Origin: Lampropedia puyangensis | GTDB taxonomy: Bacteria > Pseudomonadota > Gammaproteobacteria > Burkholderiales > Burkholderiaceae_C | NCBI RefSeq assembly: GCF_004833285.1 | Contig: NZ_STFG01000017.1 | Coordinates: forward strand, 20,252 to 68,948 | Length of the DNA: 48,697 bases | Reading direction: 5' to 3' | Shown here: piece after piece, positions 8,663-17,571 of the stretch | Layout: each line of letters begins with the position of its first letter | Position numbering within the stretch: the stretch's first letter is position 1 | Notes under the pieces: model-generated | The model's input: the letters and a program-made list of their open reading frames with translations, nothing else | The model's database searches: none | Told to the model about the DNA's origin: nothing | Position numbers and translations under genes: made by a program

Positions 8663-9229
8663 ATGTCACGCCTGACGCTCTACACCCAAGAAACCGCCCC
8701 AGAGGCAAGCCAAGCCCGCGTTGAAAAAGTGCAAAAGAACATGGGTTTCATTCCCAATTTGATTGGCACGCTGGCAGGCTCTCCACAAGCGATCGAGACC
8801 TACCAAACGGTCGGCCTGATCAATGGCCAAACCAGCCTGAACTTGGCTGAGCGTGAAGTAGTGCAAATCACTGCAGCACGCCTGCATGGCTGTGGATTTT
8901 GTGTCGCGGGCCATACAGCCACTGTCATCAAAGGCAAGGTATTAACCGACGCACAAGTGCTGGCACTGCATGAGGGCAAGCCTATGGATGATGCACGCTT
9001 GCAAGCAGTCGCCACCTTCACCCACGCCATCATCGCTTACCGCGGCGCCGTACCCGACGCCCTGCTGCAAGCCTTTATGGATGCTGGTTATACACAGCAG
9101 CAAGCACTGGACGTTGTGCTGGGCGTGAGTCTGGCCACCTTGTGCAACTTCAGCAACAACTTAGCGCAAAACGACATCAATCCCCAACTGCAGCCCTATG
9201 CTGCAGGCACATTCAAAGGCAGCGTATGA
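8663..9229 (+). CDS. Carboxymuconolactone-decarboxylase/AhpD-like protein
   Basis: The start at 8663 (MSRLTLY) is preferred because GAGGAA lies at 8650-8655; an ATG at 8645 in the same frame has no comparable site. The 188-residue product is a single CMD domain with the redox motif Cys77-x2-Cys80-x3-His84 (CGFCVAGH), which is the AhpD alkylhydroperoxidase active-site pattern. Such proteins reduce peroxides through a CxxC pair. Here it is probably an accessory to the flavoprotein that follows with a 4-base overlap. It opens a likely operon with the flavoprotein and an ABC importer. Confidence 0.85.
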   Translation: MSRLTLYTQETAPEASQARVEKVQKNMGFIPNLIGTLAGSPQAIETYQTVGLINGQTSLNLAEREVVQITAARLHGCGFCVAGHTATVIKGKVLTDAQVLALHEGKPMDDARLQAVATFTHAIIAYRGAVPDALLQAFMDAGYTQQQALDVVLGVSLATLCNFSNNLAQNDINPQLQPYAAGTFKGSV

Positions 9230-10353
9230 ATGACCGTGCCACACTCGCCCACCAAAGGCAGGCAGGGCTCAAACGCCTGGCAAGCCACGCCGAAGCCCTG
9301 AATACGGGCACGTACACAGACTTCACCGACAACGATGTGGTGCCCTTTCTGGCCGAGCAAGGCCTGACACGCATCGGAGTGCCTGAAGCACAGGGGGGCT
9401 TGGGTGGCACAACGGTTGATGTAGTTGAAGCATTGGCCGATGTGGCAGAACAATCACTGGCAGCGGCCTTTGTGATGTGGGGCCACCGCTGCATGACTGA
9501 CATGCTGCTGCAAACAGACAATGCCGCACTGCGTGAGCGCTTGCTGCCCAGTTTGCTGGCTGGCGAGCACGCTGGCGCTACGGGGTTGTCCAACGCCATG
9601 AAATTCCTCGGCGGTATTGAAGAGCTGCAACTGCAAGCCACTGCCAACACGGCAGATGGCAACTTGGCTGCAGGTTGGCGCATACAAGGCCGCATGCATT
9701 GGGTTACCAACTTGCGCCCGGCTGGTTTTACCGTAGCAGCAGCAGTCCAACCCACACACGAGGCGCCTGCAGCCGTCTTTGCCCTAGACAGCAACCTCCT
9801 AGGCATGCAACGTTCAGCCAACCTTGATCTGCAAGGCATGCGTGGCAGCCACACCGCAGCCATTGATGTGCAGCAGGTTCCCGTTGGTCCAGAGCAATTG
9901 CTGCATGCCGATGCGAAAGCATTTTTGCCCCGTATTCGCCCCAACTTTCTCAGCCTGCAATGCGGCATGTCAATCGGCTTGGCCCGCGCCAGTTTGGCAG
10001 CAGCACAGCGGCATGCCTGCGGCCCCCGAGATGTATTGGGCGAGCGCATCGCTCAAGTGTCCAAACGTTTGCTCGAAAGCACCGCTCAAATGTACGAAGG
10101 TTTGCAACAAGGCACCTTCACCACGCAACCAGCGGCGCTGTTCAAGCTGCGTATCGCATTGGCGCACCAGGTTCAAGAAGCCATTGCGCTGGAACTGCAA
10201 GCCTGTGGCGGCCGAGCCTACCTGGTTGGCCAAGCTCCCGGCTTTATGCGGCGTTGGCTGGAAGCGGCCTTTATTCCGCTGATCACGCCCAGCCTGTCGC
10301 AACTGGAGTTTCAACTGCAGGCGCAGAAAAAAGCCGCTTTATCCCAAGGCTGA
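9226..10353 (+). CDS. Acyl-CoA-dehydrogenase-like flavoprotein
   Basis: The ATG at 9226 overlaps the upstream stop (ATGA), giving a 375-residue protein. The N-terminal helical domain (GVPEAQGGLGG), the middle beta domain (GRMHWVTNL) and the C-terminal helical domain (QACGGRAYL) are recognisable as the ACAD fold. The catalytic glutamate region of true dehydrogenases (YEGT-like) is not seen; the equivalent C-terminal segment reads LITPSLSQLEF. This fits the branch used as flavin-dependent monooxygenases or sulfur-acquisition oxidoreductases (DszC/SfnB-like) rather than fatty-acid oxidation. The adjacent SsuABC-type importer supports that inference, but the substrate is unknown. Confidence 0.75.
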   Translation: MNDRATLAHQRQAGLKRLASHAEALNTGTYTDFTDNDVVPFLAEQGLTRIGVPEAQGGLGGTTVDVVEALADVAEQSLAAAFVMWGHRCMTDMLLQTDNAALRERLLPSLLAGEHAGATGLSNAMKFLGGIEELQLQATANTADGNLAAGWRIQGRMHWVTNLRPAGFTVAAAVQPTHEAPAAVFALDSNLLGMQRSANLDLQGMRGSHTAAIDVQQVPVGPEQLLHADAKAFLPRIRPNFLSLQCGMSIGLARASLAAAQRHACGPRDVLGERIAQVSKRLLESTAQMYEGLQQGTFTTQPAALFKLRIALAHQVQEAIALELQACGGRAYLVGQAPGFMRRWLEAAFIPLITPSLSQLEFQLQAQKKAALSQG

Positions 10354-10584
10354 CACCCCTACCATCAGCCCAAGGCCCCGCACTATCGCCCACAAACAAA
10401 CCATACAGCTCCATTGCCGCATCCACCGGCATGGGCAGCGTTGGCTGAAAACGCCAAGATGCGGCTGTGCGGGGAAATGGCTGGCCAAGTTTGCCCCTGC
10501 ATCTGACTCTCTCTACGATAATCGCCCTTTGTTTTATTCCCCCGTGCTATCAGGCCAAGACCTGAGGCACACCACAAATGCCCC
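10354..10584. other. Gap between flavoprotein and ABC genes
   Basis: About 230 bases with no open frame that looks coding and no clear hairpin terminator. A sequence GATAAT near 10517 could serve as a -10 element for the transporter genes, but no well-spaced -35 was found. Whether the ABC genes are cotranscribed with the flavoprotein is open. Confidence 0.4.
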
Positions 10585-11394
10585 ATGACTGCCCCAACTG
10601 CCACTACAGCCGCTGCCGCAACTGTCCCCGTGTTGAACGGACAAGCGCTAAGTTTCAGCTATGGGGATGGGCAGCCGATTTTTGAAGAGGTGTCGCTCAG
10701 CGTGCGTCCACGAGAAATCGTGGCGCTGTTGGGCGGCAGTGGCTGTGGCAAATCCACGCTGCTGCGGGCCCTTTCCGGGCTCACGCGCAGCCACAGTGGC
10801 ACAGTTGAGTTTTTAGGTGCGAAGCAAACACGTCCCCACCCACGTGCAGCATTGGTATTCCAGCAACCCAGTTTATTGCCTTGGCGCAATGTAGCCGCCA
10901 ACGTGGCATTTGGCCTGGATTTCAAGCACCAACCCACATTGAGCAAAGAAGAACGGCAAGCCCGTGTGCGCCATGCCATTGCCTCAGTAGGACTGGCTGG
11001 GCGCGAGCACAAATACCCCGCCCAACTCTCTGGCGGCATGGCCCAACGCGTTGCCTTGGCACGTGCTTTGGCACGTGAGCCTGCTCTGCTGTTTGCCGAC
11101 GAGCCCTTTGCCGCCCTGGACGCCATCACCCGCAGCGAAATGCAAATGCTGCTGGTGGATCTTGTGCAGCAATGGAATGCAGCCGTGTTGCTGGTCACCC
11201 ATGACATTGATGAAGCCATTGTGGTGGCCGACCGCATTGTGCTGATGGGACGACCTGACCCAAAACGCGCTGCACGCATTGTGCGTGAGTGGCAGGTGGA
11301 TATTCCACGCCCGCGCGAGAACAGCGCAGACGCCGCCTCAGCCTTGCATTTCAACATCCTCAGCGAGTTACGCCGCCTACAGCAGCCGGCTTAG
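10585..11394 (+). CDS. ABC importer ATPase, SsuB/TauB/NrtD family
   Basis: The 269-residue ATPase has Walker A GGSGCGKST at 50-58, a Q-loop (FQQPSLLPWRN), the signature LSGGMAQR and Walker B LLFADEP followed by the H-loop VTHDIDEA. The LPWRNV and DIDEA wording is typical of importers for alkanesulfonates, taurine, nitrate/cyanate and pyrimidine precursors. It hydrolyses ATP at the inner face of the cytoplasmic membrane to drive the permease encoded at 12672. The binding protein and permease genes follow immediately, completing an ATPase-binding protein-permease importer. Confidence 0.88.
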   Translation: MTAPTATTAAAATVPVLNGQALSFSYGDGQPIFEEVSLSVRPREIVALLGGSGCGKSTLLRALSGLTRSHSGTVEFLGAKQTRPHPRAALVFQQPSLLPWRNVAANVAFGLDFKHQPTLSKEERQARVRHAIASVGLAGREHKYPAQLSGGMAQRVALARALAREPALLFADEPFAALDAITRSEMQMLLVDLVQQWNAAVLLVTHDIDEAIVVADRIVLMGRPDPKRAARIVREWQVDIPRPRENSADAASALHFNILSELRRLQQPA

Positions 11395-11439
11395 TTTGAT
11401 TGCTGCTTGTTTCATTTTCCTTTTAATTGGAGGTCCTCC

Positions 11440-12675
11440 ATGACTGCGAAAACATCTTCCTCTTTGCATATTTGCACCAGCAGCAACTGCACATGCCACT
11501 TGAGCCGACGCGACGTTTTACGTCTGGGGGCTCTGGCCACTGCCGCTGTAGCGGCCCCACTGCTGAGCATGGGTGACGCACGCGCACAAGCATTCAAAGG
11601 CGACGATCAGCCCGTACGCATCGGTTATTTACCGATTACCGACGCAACCCCACTGCTAGTGGCGCACGCCAACAAACTGTATGAAGCCGAAGGCCTGCGC
11701 ACAGAAAAGCCCACGCTGTTTCGGTCATGGGCACAACTGGTGGAGGCATTCGTCTCCAATCAGGTCAACGTCATCCATATGCTCTCGCCTGCCACGCTGT
11801 GGATGCGCTATGGATCCAAGTTCCCTACCAAAGTGGTCGCCTGGAATCACGTCAATGGCTCCGCTATCACGGTCACGCCAGAGGTGAATACCGTGCAGGA
11901 TTTGGGTGGCAAGATCGTTGCTATTCCGTTCTGGTACTCGATTCACAACATCGTGCTGCAAAGCGTGTTGCGCCACAACGGGCTAGAACCCGTCAGCCGC
12001 GCACGCGATGCCAAACTCAAGGCCAACGAAGTCAACCTGATCGTGATGCCTCCGGCGGAGATGGTCTCTGCGCTGGCGACCAAAGCCATCAGCGGCTATA
12101 TCGTGGCCGACCCCTTCAACGCCAACGCGGAGTTGCTCAAAGTCGGCAAAGTGCTGCGCTTTACAGGCGATGTCTGGAAAAACCATGCCTGCTGCGTTCT
12201 TACCGTTGCCGAACGCGACATCCAAGAGCGCCCTGAATGGGTCCAGCGCGTCACCAATGCCAACGTCAAAGCACAGTTATGGGTGCGCAGTCACCAAGCT
12301 GAAACCGCCAAAATTCTCTCCAAAGATGGCGAAGGCAAATACACACCGCATGCCATGCCTGGACTGGAAAAAGTGCTTAACACGGCCGACTATCAAAGCT
12401 ATGTGGACGCTGGCGTCATTCAGCACAAAGACTGGAACAGCCGTCGTATCGACTTCCAGCCGTACCCGTTCCCCAGCTATACAGAGCAATTGGTCAAATC
12501 ACTGCAGGTCACCCAGCTTGAAGGCGACTCTGCATTCCTCAAAGAGCTGGACCCCAACTTTGCCGCAACCGATCTGGTGGACGACCGCTTTGCCAAAGAA
12601 GCCATCGAGCAAGTGGGTGGCATGTCCGCATTCGACCTGCCCAACGGCTGGAGCCGCACTGAGGTTTATGCATGA
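11440..12675 (+). CDS. ABC importer binding protein with Tat signal (CmpA/NrtA/SsuA superfamily)
   Basis: The start at 11440 follows a clear GGAGG; an in-frame ATG 33 bases upstream is less likely. The 411-residue protein has a twin-arginine motif (SRRDVLRLG, RR at 23-24), a hydrophobic stretch and an AQA-type cleavage site near residue 50, so it is probably exported folded by Tat. The mature part opens with RIGYLPITDATPLLVAH, typical of CmpA/NrtA/SsuA-type proteins. Ahead of the RR pair there are three cysteines (12, 17 and 19) and a His in a short cluster, which is unusual for a signal peptide. The ligand cannot be read from sequence. Confidence 0.85.
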   Translation: MTAKTSSSLHICTSSNCTCHLSRRDVLRLGALATAAVAAPLLSMGDARAQAFKGDDQPVRIGYLPITDATPLLVAHANKLYEAEGLRTEKPTLFRSWAQLVEAFVSNQVNVIHMLSPATLWMRYGSKFPTKVVAWNHVNGSAITVTPEVNTVQDLGGKIVAIPFWYSIHNIVLQSVLRHNGLEPVSRARDAKLKANEVNLIVMPPAEMVSALATKAISGYIVADPFNANAELLKVGKVLRFTGDVWKNHACCVLTVAERDIQERPEWVQRVTNANVKAQLWVRSHQAETAKILSKDGEGKYTPHAMPGLEKVLNTADYQSYVDAGVIQHKDWNSRRIDFQPYPFPSYTEQLVKSLQVTQLEGDSAFLKELDPNFAATDLVDDRFAKEAIEQVGGMSAFDLPNGWSRTEVYA

Positions 12676-13463
12676 CGCGTGAGAAGCAACGCAGCCAAGG
12701 CCTGGCCATGCGCTGGGGCCTAGCCGCCACAGGCCTGTTAGCTGCAGTGGCGTGCTGGGCACTTGGCGTCATGTTGCTGGAGCAGCGAACGCCCATAGCC
12801 GCCTCATTTGCACCACTCCCCAGTCTGCAAGCCATGCAACGGCTTCTGGTGGGGGGTGAGCTGTGGCCACACATTCAGGTGAGCATGCTGCGCGTCTTCT
12901 GGGGCATGCTGCTGGCTTTGCTGATTGGCGTCCCACTGGGCTTGGCAATGGGTTTATCGGCACTGTTTCGCAATGCATTTGGGCCACTGTTCCAACTCAT
13001 GCGCATGATCTCGCCTTTGTCATGGATGCCATTGGCTGTGATGATTTTGGGCGTGGGCAATGCCCCAGTGATTTTTCTACTGGTATTCGCCGCCGTTTGG
13101 CCCATCATGCTCAACACTGCAGCAGGTGTGGCAGCCCTTGACCGCAACTGGCTCAGTCTCGCCGCGAGTTTGAGTGCTACACGCTGGGAAAGCATTTCGC
13201 AAGTCATTCTGCCCGGCGTCATCACCCACGTACTAACAGGGTTGCGCCTGGCCATTGGAATCTCTTGGATTGTGCTGGTGCCCGCAGAAATGCTGGGTGT
13301 TTCTGCGGGTCTTGGGTACTTCATCCTGGACACACGTGACCGCCTCTCTTACGACGAGCTGATGGCTACTATCATCGTCATCGGCGTTCTGGGCTACATC
13401 CTTGATGCGTTGGCACGCTGGTTGTACCAACGCTGGAGCAAGCAGTCTGCGCACCAAGATTGA
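12672..13463 (+). CDS. ABC importer permease, SsuC/TauC family
   Basis: The 263-residue membrane protein starts at an ATG overlapping the binding-protein stop by 4 bases. About six hydrophobic segments are visible. The cytoplasmic EAA loop reads AASLSATRWESISQVILPG, the site that docks the ATPase. With the two preceding genes it forms a complete importer, the permease presumably acting as a homodimer. It is the last gene of the cluster and faces the SDR gene tail to tail across about 60 bases. Confidence 0.88.
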   Translation: MTREKQRSQGLAMRWGLAATGLLAAVACWALGVMLLEQRTPIAASFAPLPSLQAMQRLLVGGELWPHIQVSMLRVFWGMLLALLIGVPLGLAMGLSALFRNAFGPLFQLMRMISPLSWMPLAVMILGVGNAPVIFLLVFAAVWPIMLNTAAGVAALDRNWLSLAASLSATRWESISQVILPGVITHVLTGLRLAIGISWIVLVPAEMLGVSAGLGYFILDTRDRLSYDELMATIIVIGVLGYILDALARWLYQRWSKQSAHQD

Positions 13464-13524
13464 CGCCGTAAAGCCCCGGCATCCACAATGGCAAATGCAT
13501 GGTGTGCTTGGGTGCCACGTCTTT

Positions 13525-14283
13525 TTATCGGCGCTGTGCAATAGCGTTGGCATTGATGCGTTCAAAAACCTGTTCAAAGCGGCCTTCACGCTCCGCCAAT
13601 CGTTGCAAACGGGCACGCTGCACCACAATCTCATTCGGTGTAGGCTGTGCACACAGCAAGGCCATCACCTCCTCCATGAACACGTTCAGCGGCATATAGC
13701 CCTCACGATTGGACTGCCCTGGAGTTAACTCAGTCTGAATGGCAGGAGGAATCAGCTCAATGACCTCGACCTGCCCTGACAACTGTTGGCGCAGACATTG
13801 ACTGTAAACATGCACTGCTGCCTTACTGGCGCTATACACAGCGGCATCGGAACGGGGCACAAATGCAAGCCCAGAAGATACGGTCACTATTGCGGCATTG
13901 GCTTGCAGCTTGAGGTGCTCAACCAATGCATTGGTCATGCGGATAGTTCCCAATAAATTGGTTGTGATTTGCGCTTCGGCATCGCATAAATCACTGTGTT
14001 TGCTCAAATCCTCATACCGCATGATGCCGGCATTGTTGATCAGGACATTGAGCTGAGGAAATGTGCCCAACACCTGCTGTGCAAATGCCTCAATGGCATG
14101 AATATCATCTACGTCCAGTTCAAGGGCATGCATATGGGGACCCGCAATACCTGCTTGCAGAACCTCAAGACGACGCCCCGTGACAATCACGGTGTTGCCT
14201 AGTGCATGTAGGCGCAAAGCCAGCTCTCGGCCAATACCTGAACCGCCGCCAGTAATAAGGATGGTGTTTCCTGTGGTTTGCAT
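13525..14283 (-). CDS. Short-chain dehydrogenase/reductase, DltE-like
   Basis: The start at 14283 is supported by AAGGA about 8 bases upstream. The 252-residue protein shows the cofactor motif TGGGSGIG at 11-18, NNAG at 83-86, the catalytic Ser at 136/137 and YSASK with Tyr150 and Lys154. The C-terminal LTPGQSNREGYMPLNVFMEE segment is typical of DltE-type SDRs. These are NAD(P)-dependent oxidoreductases of uncertain substrate; despite the name they are not tied to D-alanylation in proteobacteria. An HxlR-type regulator is divergent at 14517, a common pairing for redox-responsive or aldehyde-responsive SDR genes. Confidence 0.85.
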   Translation of the reverse strand: MQTTGNTILITGGGSGIGRELALRLHALGNTVIVTGRRLEVLQAGIAGPHMHALELDVDDIHAIEAFAQQVLGTFPQLNVLINNAGIMRYEDLSKHSDLCDAEAQITTNLLGTIRMTNALVEHLKLQANAAIVTVSSGLAFVPRSDAAVYSASKAAVHVYSQCLRQQLSGQVEVIELIPPAIQTELTPGQSNREGYMPLNVFMEEVMALLCAQPTPNEIVVQRARLQRLAEREGRFEQVFERINANAIAQRR

Positions 14284-14516
14284 GGTTTTCGTCCTTTTAA
14301 TAATGGGGCACTGCCAATGCGTTAGCGCTACTGCCGCGCTTGTACCCACTGCCCCAAACTATGGTCTGACTATGAAGGAAGCGGAGATTACCTCTTACAC
14401 TATCTTTTGGAAAGAAGGCACCATAAAGTGCCATACACACCAATAAGTAAAAAATGGATGCATCAATCCAATCACCACTTCATTTTTTCTTGTGCGGCCC
14501 ATAAAACAAGCACTCT

Positions 14517-14963
14517 GTGTACGCATCAACATCCATGAACATTGATCTCCTCAAGCACGCCCAAGTACAAGCCCAATTGGCAGCGGAGCCCCCCAAAGAT
14601 CCTCAGATACAAGCCTTGGTGAACGAACTGATTTCGCGGGTTGCCGATAAATGGACGATGATCATCCTTGACGTGCTGGCCGAACAGGGCGCGCTGCGTT
14701 TTACTCAACTGGCCAACAAAGTCACTGGTATCAGCCAAAAAATGCTGACCCAAACACTACGCGAGATGGAGCGAGAAGGTCTGGTCACTCGCACCGTCTA
14801 CCCCGTGGTGCCTCCCAAAGTGGAATATCGACTGACAGATCTCGGCTTGAGCTTGGGCGCCGCGTTTTGCGGTGTGTGGATCTGGGCTGAGCAGAATTTA
14901 GGGGCCATTGAGCAAGCACGCGCGGCCTACAAACTGCGTAATAACCAAGGAAATGGCAAATAG
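14517..14963 (+). CDS. HxlR-family winged-helix regulator
   Basis: The product is 148 residues from a GTG at 14517, or 142 from the ATG at 14535; no clear ribosome site decides. The core (RVADKWTMIILDVLAEQGALRF, then ISQKMLTQTLREMEREGLV and VPPKVEYRLTDLG) is the HxlR/DUF24 winged-helix pattern. Family members such as HypR and YodB sense disulfide stress or electrophiles; the only cysteine noted here is late, near Phe-Cys-Gly-Val, so thiol sensing is not assured. It probably controls the divergent SDR through the roughly 230-base gap, where no obvious dyad was found. Confidence 0.85.
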   Translation: MYASTSMNIDLLKHAQVQAQLAAEPPKDPQIQALVNELISRVADKWTMIILDVLAEQGALRFTQLANKVTGISQKMLTQTLREMEREGLVTRTVYPVVPPKVEYRLTDLGLSLGAAFCGVWIWAEQNLGAIEQARAAYKLRNNQGNGK

Positions 14964-14977
14964 CCGCTCACAAAGCA

Positions 14978-14999
14978 CCGCATCCGTTCGTTGATGCGG
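14978..14999. terminator. Weak hairpin between convergent genes
   Basis: CCGCATC at 14978-14984 pairs with GATGCGG at 14993-14999 around an 8-base loop, between the convergent HxlR and AraC genes. There is no adjoining T tract, so it is only a possible terminator. Confidence 0.4.
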
Positions 15000-15031
15000 C
15001 AACGCATTCTTAAAAAATCGGAATCAGGCGC

Positions 15032-16081
15032 TTATTGCAGCGCCCCATTGCGGCGCCAGCTACCAGGCGCTGCACCGGTGACTTTCTTGAACGCGCGGTG
15101 GAACGCAGCATACGAATAGCCCACATAATCAGCGGCACGCTCCACACTCTCTCCGCGCTCCAGACGTTGTGCCGCAATCTTCACGCGCAGCAATTGCAGG
15201 AAAGCCGCAGGCGCCTGGCCTGTGGTTTCCACAAAGCGGCGGTAAAACGTCGTCCGCGACATGTGTGCAAAGCGCGCCATTGACTCGGTGCTCCACACAT
15301 CACCCGGTGCCGCCAACATGGCAGAAAGCAAGGGCTGCAGGTCTGTTGCTCGGGCCAACGCCCACAACCCGTGCACAGCACTGTCGTGCGTGATATGGTG
15401 GCGCAGCACGTAGAAAAACAGTAAATCGACCAGCCGCTGCATCAATGGGGTGGAGTGCTCCGGATCACTCCCCGCTTCAGCACGGATCATTGAAAACAGT
15501 GGCGCAATAGCCTGCATGCTGGGGTCTTGCGCTCGAATCACTACAGCGTCAGGCAAACCAGCCAACAGCAGCTGGCTGACTGCTCCCTTGAAATGGAAGA
15601 AGCCGCAGGCTAACCCTGTGCTACCAGACACACTGGAATCCAAAGGCAGCATGGTGCTGGCCTTCACTCCCACGGCCGCATCTTGCTCATTACAACCTGC
15701 GCTTGAATGGTCTTGGGATGACAGGCAGTGCGGTACATCGCGCAAAAACAGTACGCCGTCCTGAGGACCTAGCAGCACGCTCTCTTGTGCCTGCGAATGC
15801 AAGAGACATTGGCCATGCAATACCAAATGAAAGCTCCCCACCAAACGCCCTGCTGTAGAACCGCGCCAACTGCCACAGTATTGCCCCACATGGAACACCG
15901 TGGTATCGAGCTGAAGACCGCCAAGCAGCCAATTGACAAGGTGGTGAGAGGGTGTATCCAAATCGTGCATGCCAGCAATGTAGAGGCAGCCCCTACAAGA
16001 GCCAAAGATGATTTCGTTAGATCGATATAACTCAGGACGTGTTGACGTTCTTAGGTTGCTTGAGCCGCGCGGCACACTCAT
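15032..16081 (-). CDS. AraC-family regulator with cupin_6-type N-terminal domain
   Basis: The ATG at 16081 overlaps the stop of the upstream transporter gene (ATGA), which favours translational coupling and a 349-residue protein. A shorter start at 15970 (MHDLDTPSHHL) would fit the usual beginning of the cupin domain. The N-terminal half is a small-molecule-sensing cupin-like region. The C-terminus has two helix-turn-helix units (STESMARFAHMSRTTFYRRF, then ERAADYVGYSYAAFHRAFK) ending in a GxxP/GSWRR tail typical of AraC proteins. It likely regulates the upstream MFS exporter gene. Confidence 0.85.
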   Translation of the reverse strand: MSVPRGSSNLRTSTRPELYRSNEIIFGSCRGCLYIAGMHDLDTPSHHLVNWLLGGLQLDTTVFHVGQYCGSWRGSTAGRLVGSFHLVLHGQCLLHSQAQESVLLGPQDGVLFLRDVPHCLSSQDHSSAGCNEQDAAVGVKASTMLPLDSSVSGSTGLACGFFHFKGAVSQLLLAGLPDAVVIRAQDPSMQAIAPLFSMIRAEAGSDPEHSTPLMQRLVDLLFFYVLRHHITHDSAVHGLWALARATDLQPLLSAMLAAPGDVWSTESMARFAHMSRTTFYRRFVETTGQAPAAFLQLLRVKIAAQRLERGESVERAADYVGYSYAAFHRAFKKVTGAAPGSWRRNGALQ

Positions 16082-17370
16082 CCGGCCTCTTCAAACCGCT
16101 CAACCCGGCGCAATGAAGGAAAACGCCACATCCACAAGCCCACAATCGCCAACGTGCTCACACTGCCCAAAATAGCTGCGGGTACCGCCCCCACCCATGC
16201 AGCACTGGTGCCTGCTCTAAACTCACCCAACTCATTTGAGGAGCCAATAAACAGCATATTGACTGCATTCACACGTCCGCGCATCGCATCAGGTGTCGAA
16301 AACTGCACCAAAGCTGAACGAATGTACATACTGACCATATCAGCGGCACCAGCCACCATCAGCGCCACAAACGACAACCAGAAAAACGCGGACAATGAAA
16401 AGACCAAGTTTGCCAAGCCAAAAATGGCCACAGCCAAAAACATCCGCATGCCTACATTCTGGTTAAAAGGCTTGCGTGCCAAATAAATGCCCATTGCAAT
16501 TTCACCCACACCTAAAGCGCTGCGCAACAAACCTAAACCCTCTGGCCCGACATGCAGCACATCTTGCGCATAGATAGGCAGCAGTGCCACCACGCCCCCT
16601 AACAGCACGGCAAACAAATCAAGAGAGATGGTGCCCAAAATAATCGGGTGCTTGCGGATGAACGAAATCCCCGCACCAAAACGCACCCACATTTGCGTAA
16701 AGCCACCGGCTTGACCAACCTGGGGCGGCTTCATATCTGCATATAACACCGGTACACGCAGCAGCAACAGCAATGCCAATGCGAAACATGTAAAACACAC
16801 GGCATACGTGATAGGGCCACCATATTTGTACAAGAAGCCACCCACAATGGGGCCCCCAATGGTGGAGGCGCGCATCAACATGCTATTGGTGGCCAGCGCT
16901 TGTGCCAACTGCTCGCGAGGCACCAACTGGGGCAATAAACTTTGTAGCGCAGGGCCAGTAAAGGCTCGGCCGCAGCCAAACAGCACCAGTACGCCATAAA
17001 TCCACACCACTCCATGCTGGGGATTCATGGCGAGCCACCACAGCATGGCGCTGCAACAGCCCTCTAGCACCCAGCTGAGTGCCAGGATTTTTTTGCGATC
17101 AAAACGGTCTATTAAATCGCCCGCTGGCACCAACAGCAACAGCATCGGAATGAACTGCGCCAAACCTACATAAGCCAACGACATCGGGTCCTTGGTCATG
17201 TCGTACACCTGCCATGCAACCACCACCGCCTGCATTTGCATGGCCAGCACCGAGGCCAAGCGCGCCAGCACAAAAGCTGCAAATCCCGGTGCTTTTAACA
17301 CCCCTGTGCGTTGAACAGGAGCTGAAGGAGGGGCGCTGGGGGAAGAAGTAGAAACGGGCTCGGCAGGCAT
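16078..17370 (-). CDS. MFS exporter, EntS-like (MFS_3)
   Basis: The 430-residue protein, taken from the methionine at 17370, has about 12 hydrophobic segments and the MFS motif A equivalent DLIDRFDRKKIL after the second. The LARLASVLAMQMQAVVVAWQVYD opening is typical of EntS/MFS_3 exporters, which in E. coli export enterobactin. The export substrate here is unknown; no siderophore genes are nearby. An alternative start at 17427 exists and neither has a convincing ribosome site. The AraC regulator follows with a 4-base overlap. Confidence 0.8.
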   Translation of the reverse strand: MPAEPVSTSSPSAPPSAPVQRTGVLKAPGFAAFVLARLASVLAMQMQAVVVAWQVYDMTKDPMSLAYVGLAQFIPMLLLLVPAGDLIDRFDRKKILALSWVLEGCCSAMLWWLAMNPQHGVVWIYGVLVLFGCGRAFTGPALQSLLPQLVPREQLAQALATNSMLMRASTIGGPIVGGFLYKYGGPITYAVCFTCFALALLLLLRVPVLYADMKPPQVGQAGGFTQMWVRFGAGISFIRKHPIILGTISLDLFAVLLGGVVALLPIYAQDVLHVGPEGLGLLRSALGVGEIAMGIYLARKPFNQNVGMRMFLAVAIFGLANLVFSLSAFFWLSFVALMVAGAADMVSMYIRSALVQFSTPDAMRGRVNAVNMLFIGSSNELGEFRAGTSAAWVGAVPAAILGSVSTLAIVGLWMWRFPSLRRVERFEEAG

Positions 17371-17571
17371 AACAGAATTACAGCGGAGGTCATACTGCCC
17401 AAGAGATGCAAAGCATGCATCACACAAGCCGCCCCTGAGCCAATCAGGCGGCAGAGTCTAACGCGAAGTCAGAAATGCTGCAGAGGGCGGCGCCCTGAAC
17501 ACAATCACCTGCTAGGCAGTACATGCAACGCATTCACGGCGCACCATGCTGCAGGCGCTCCCTATCAATGC

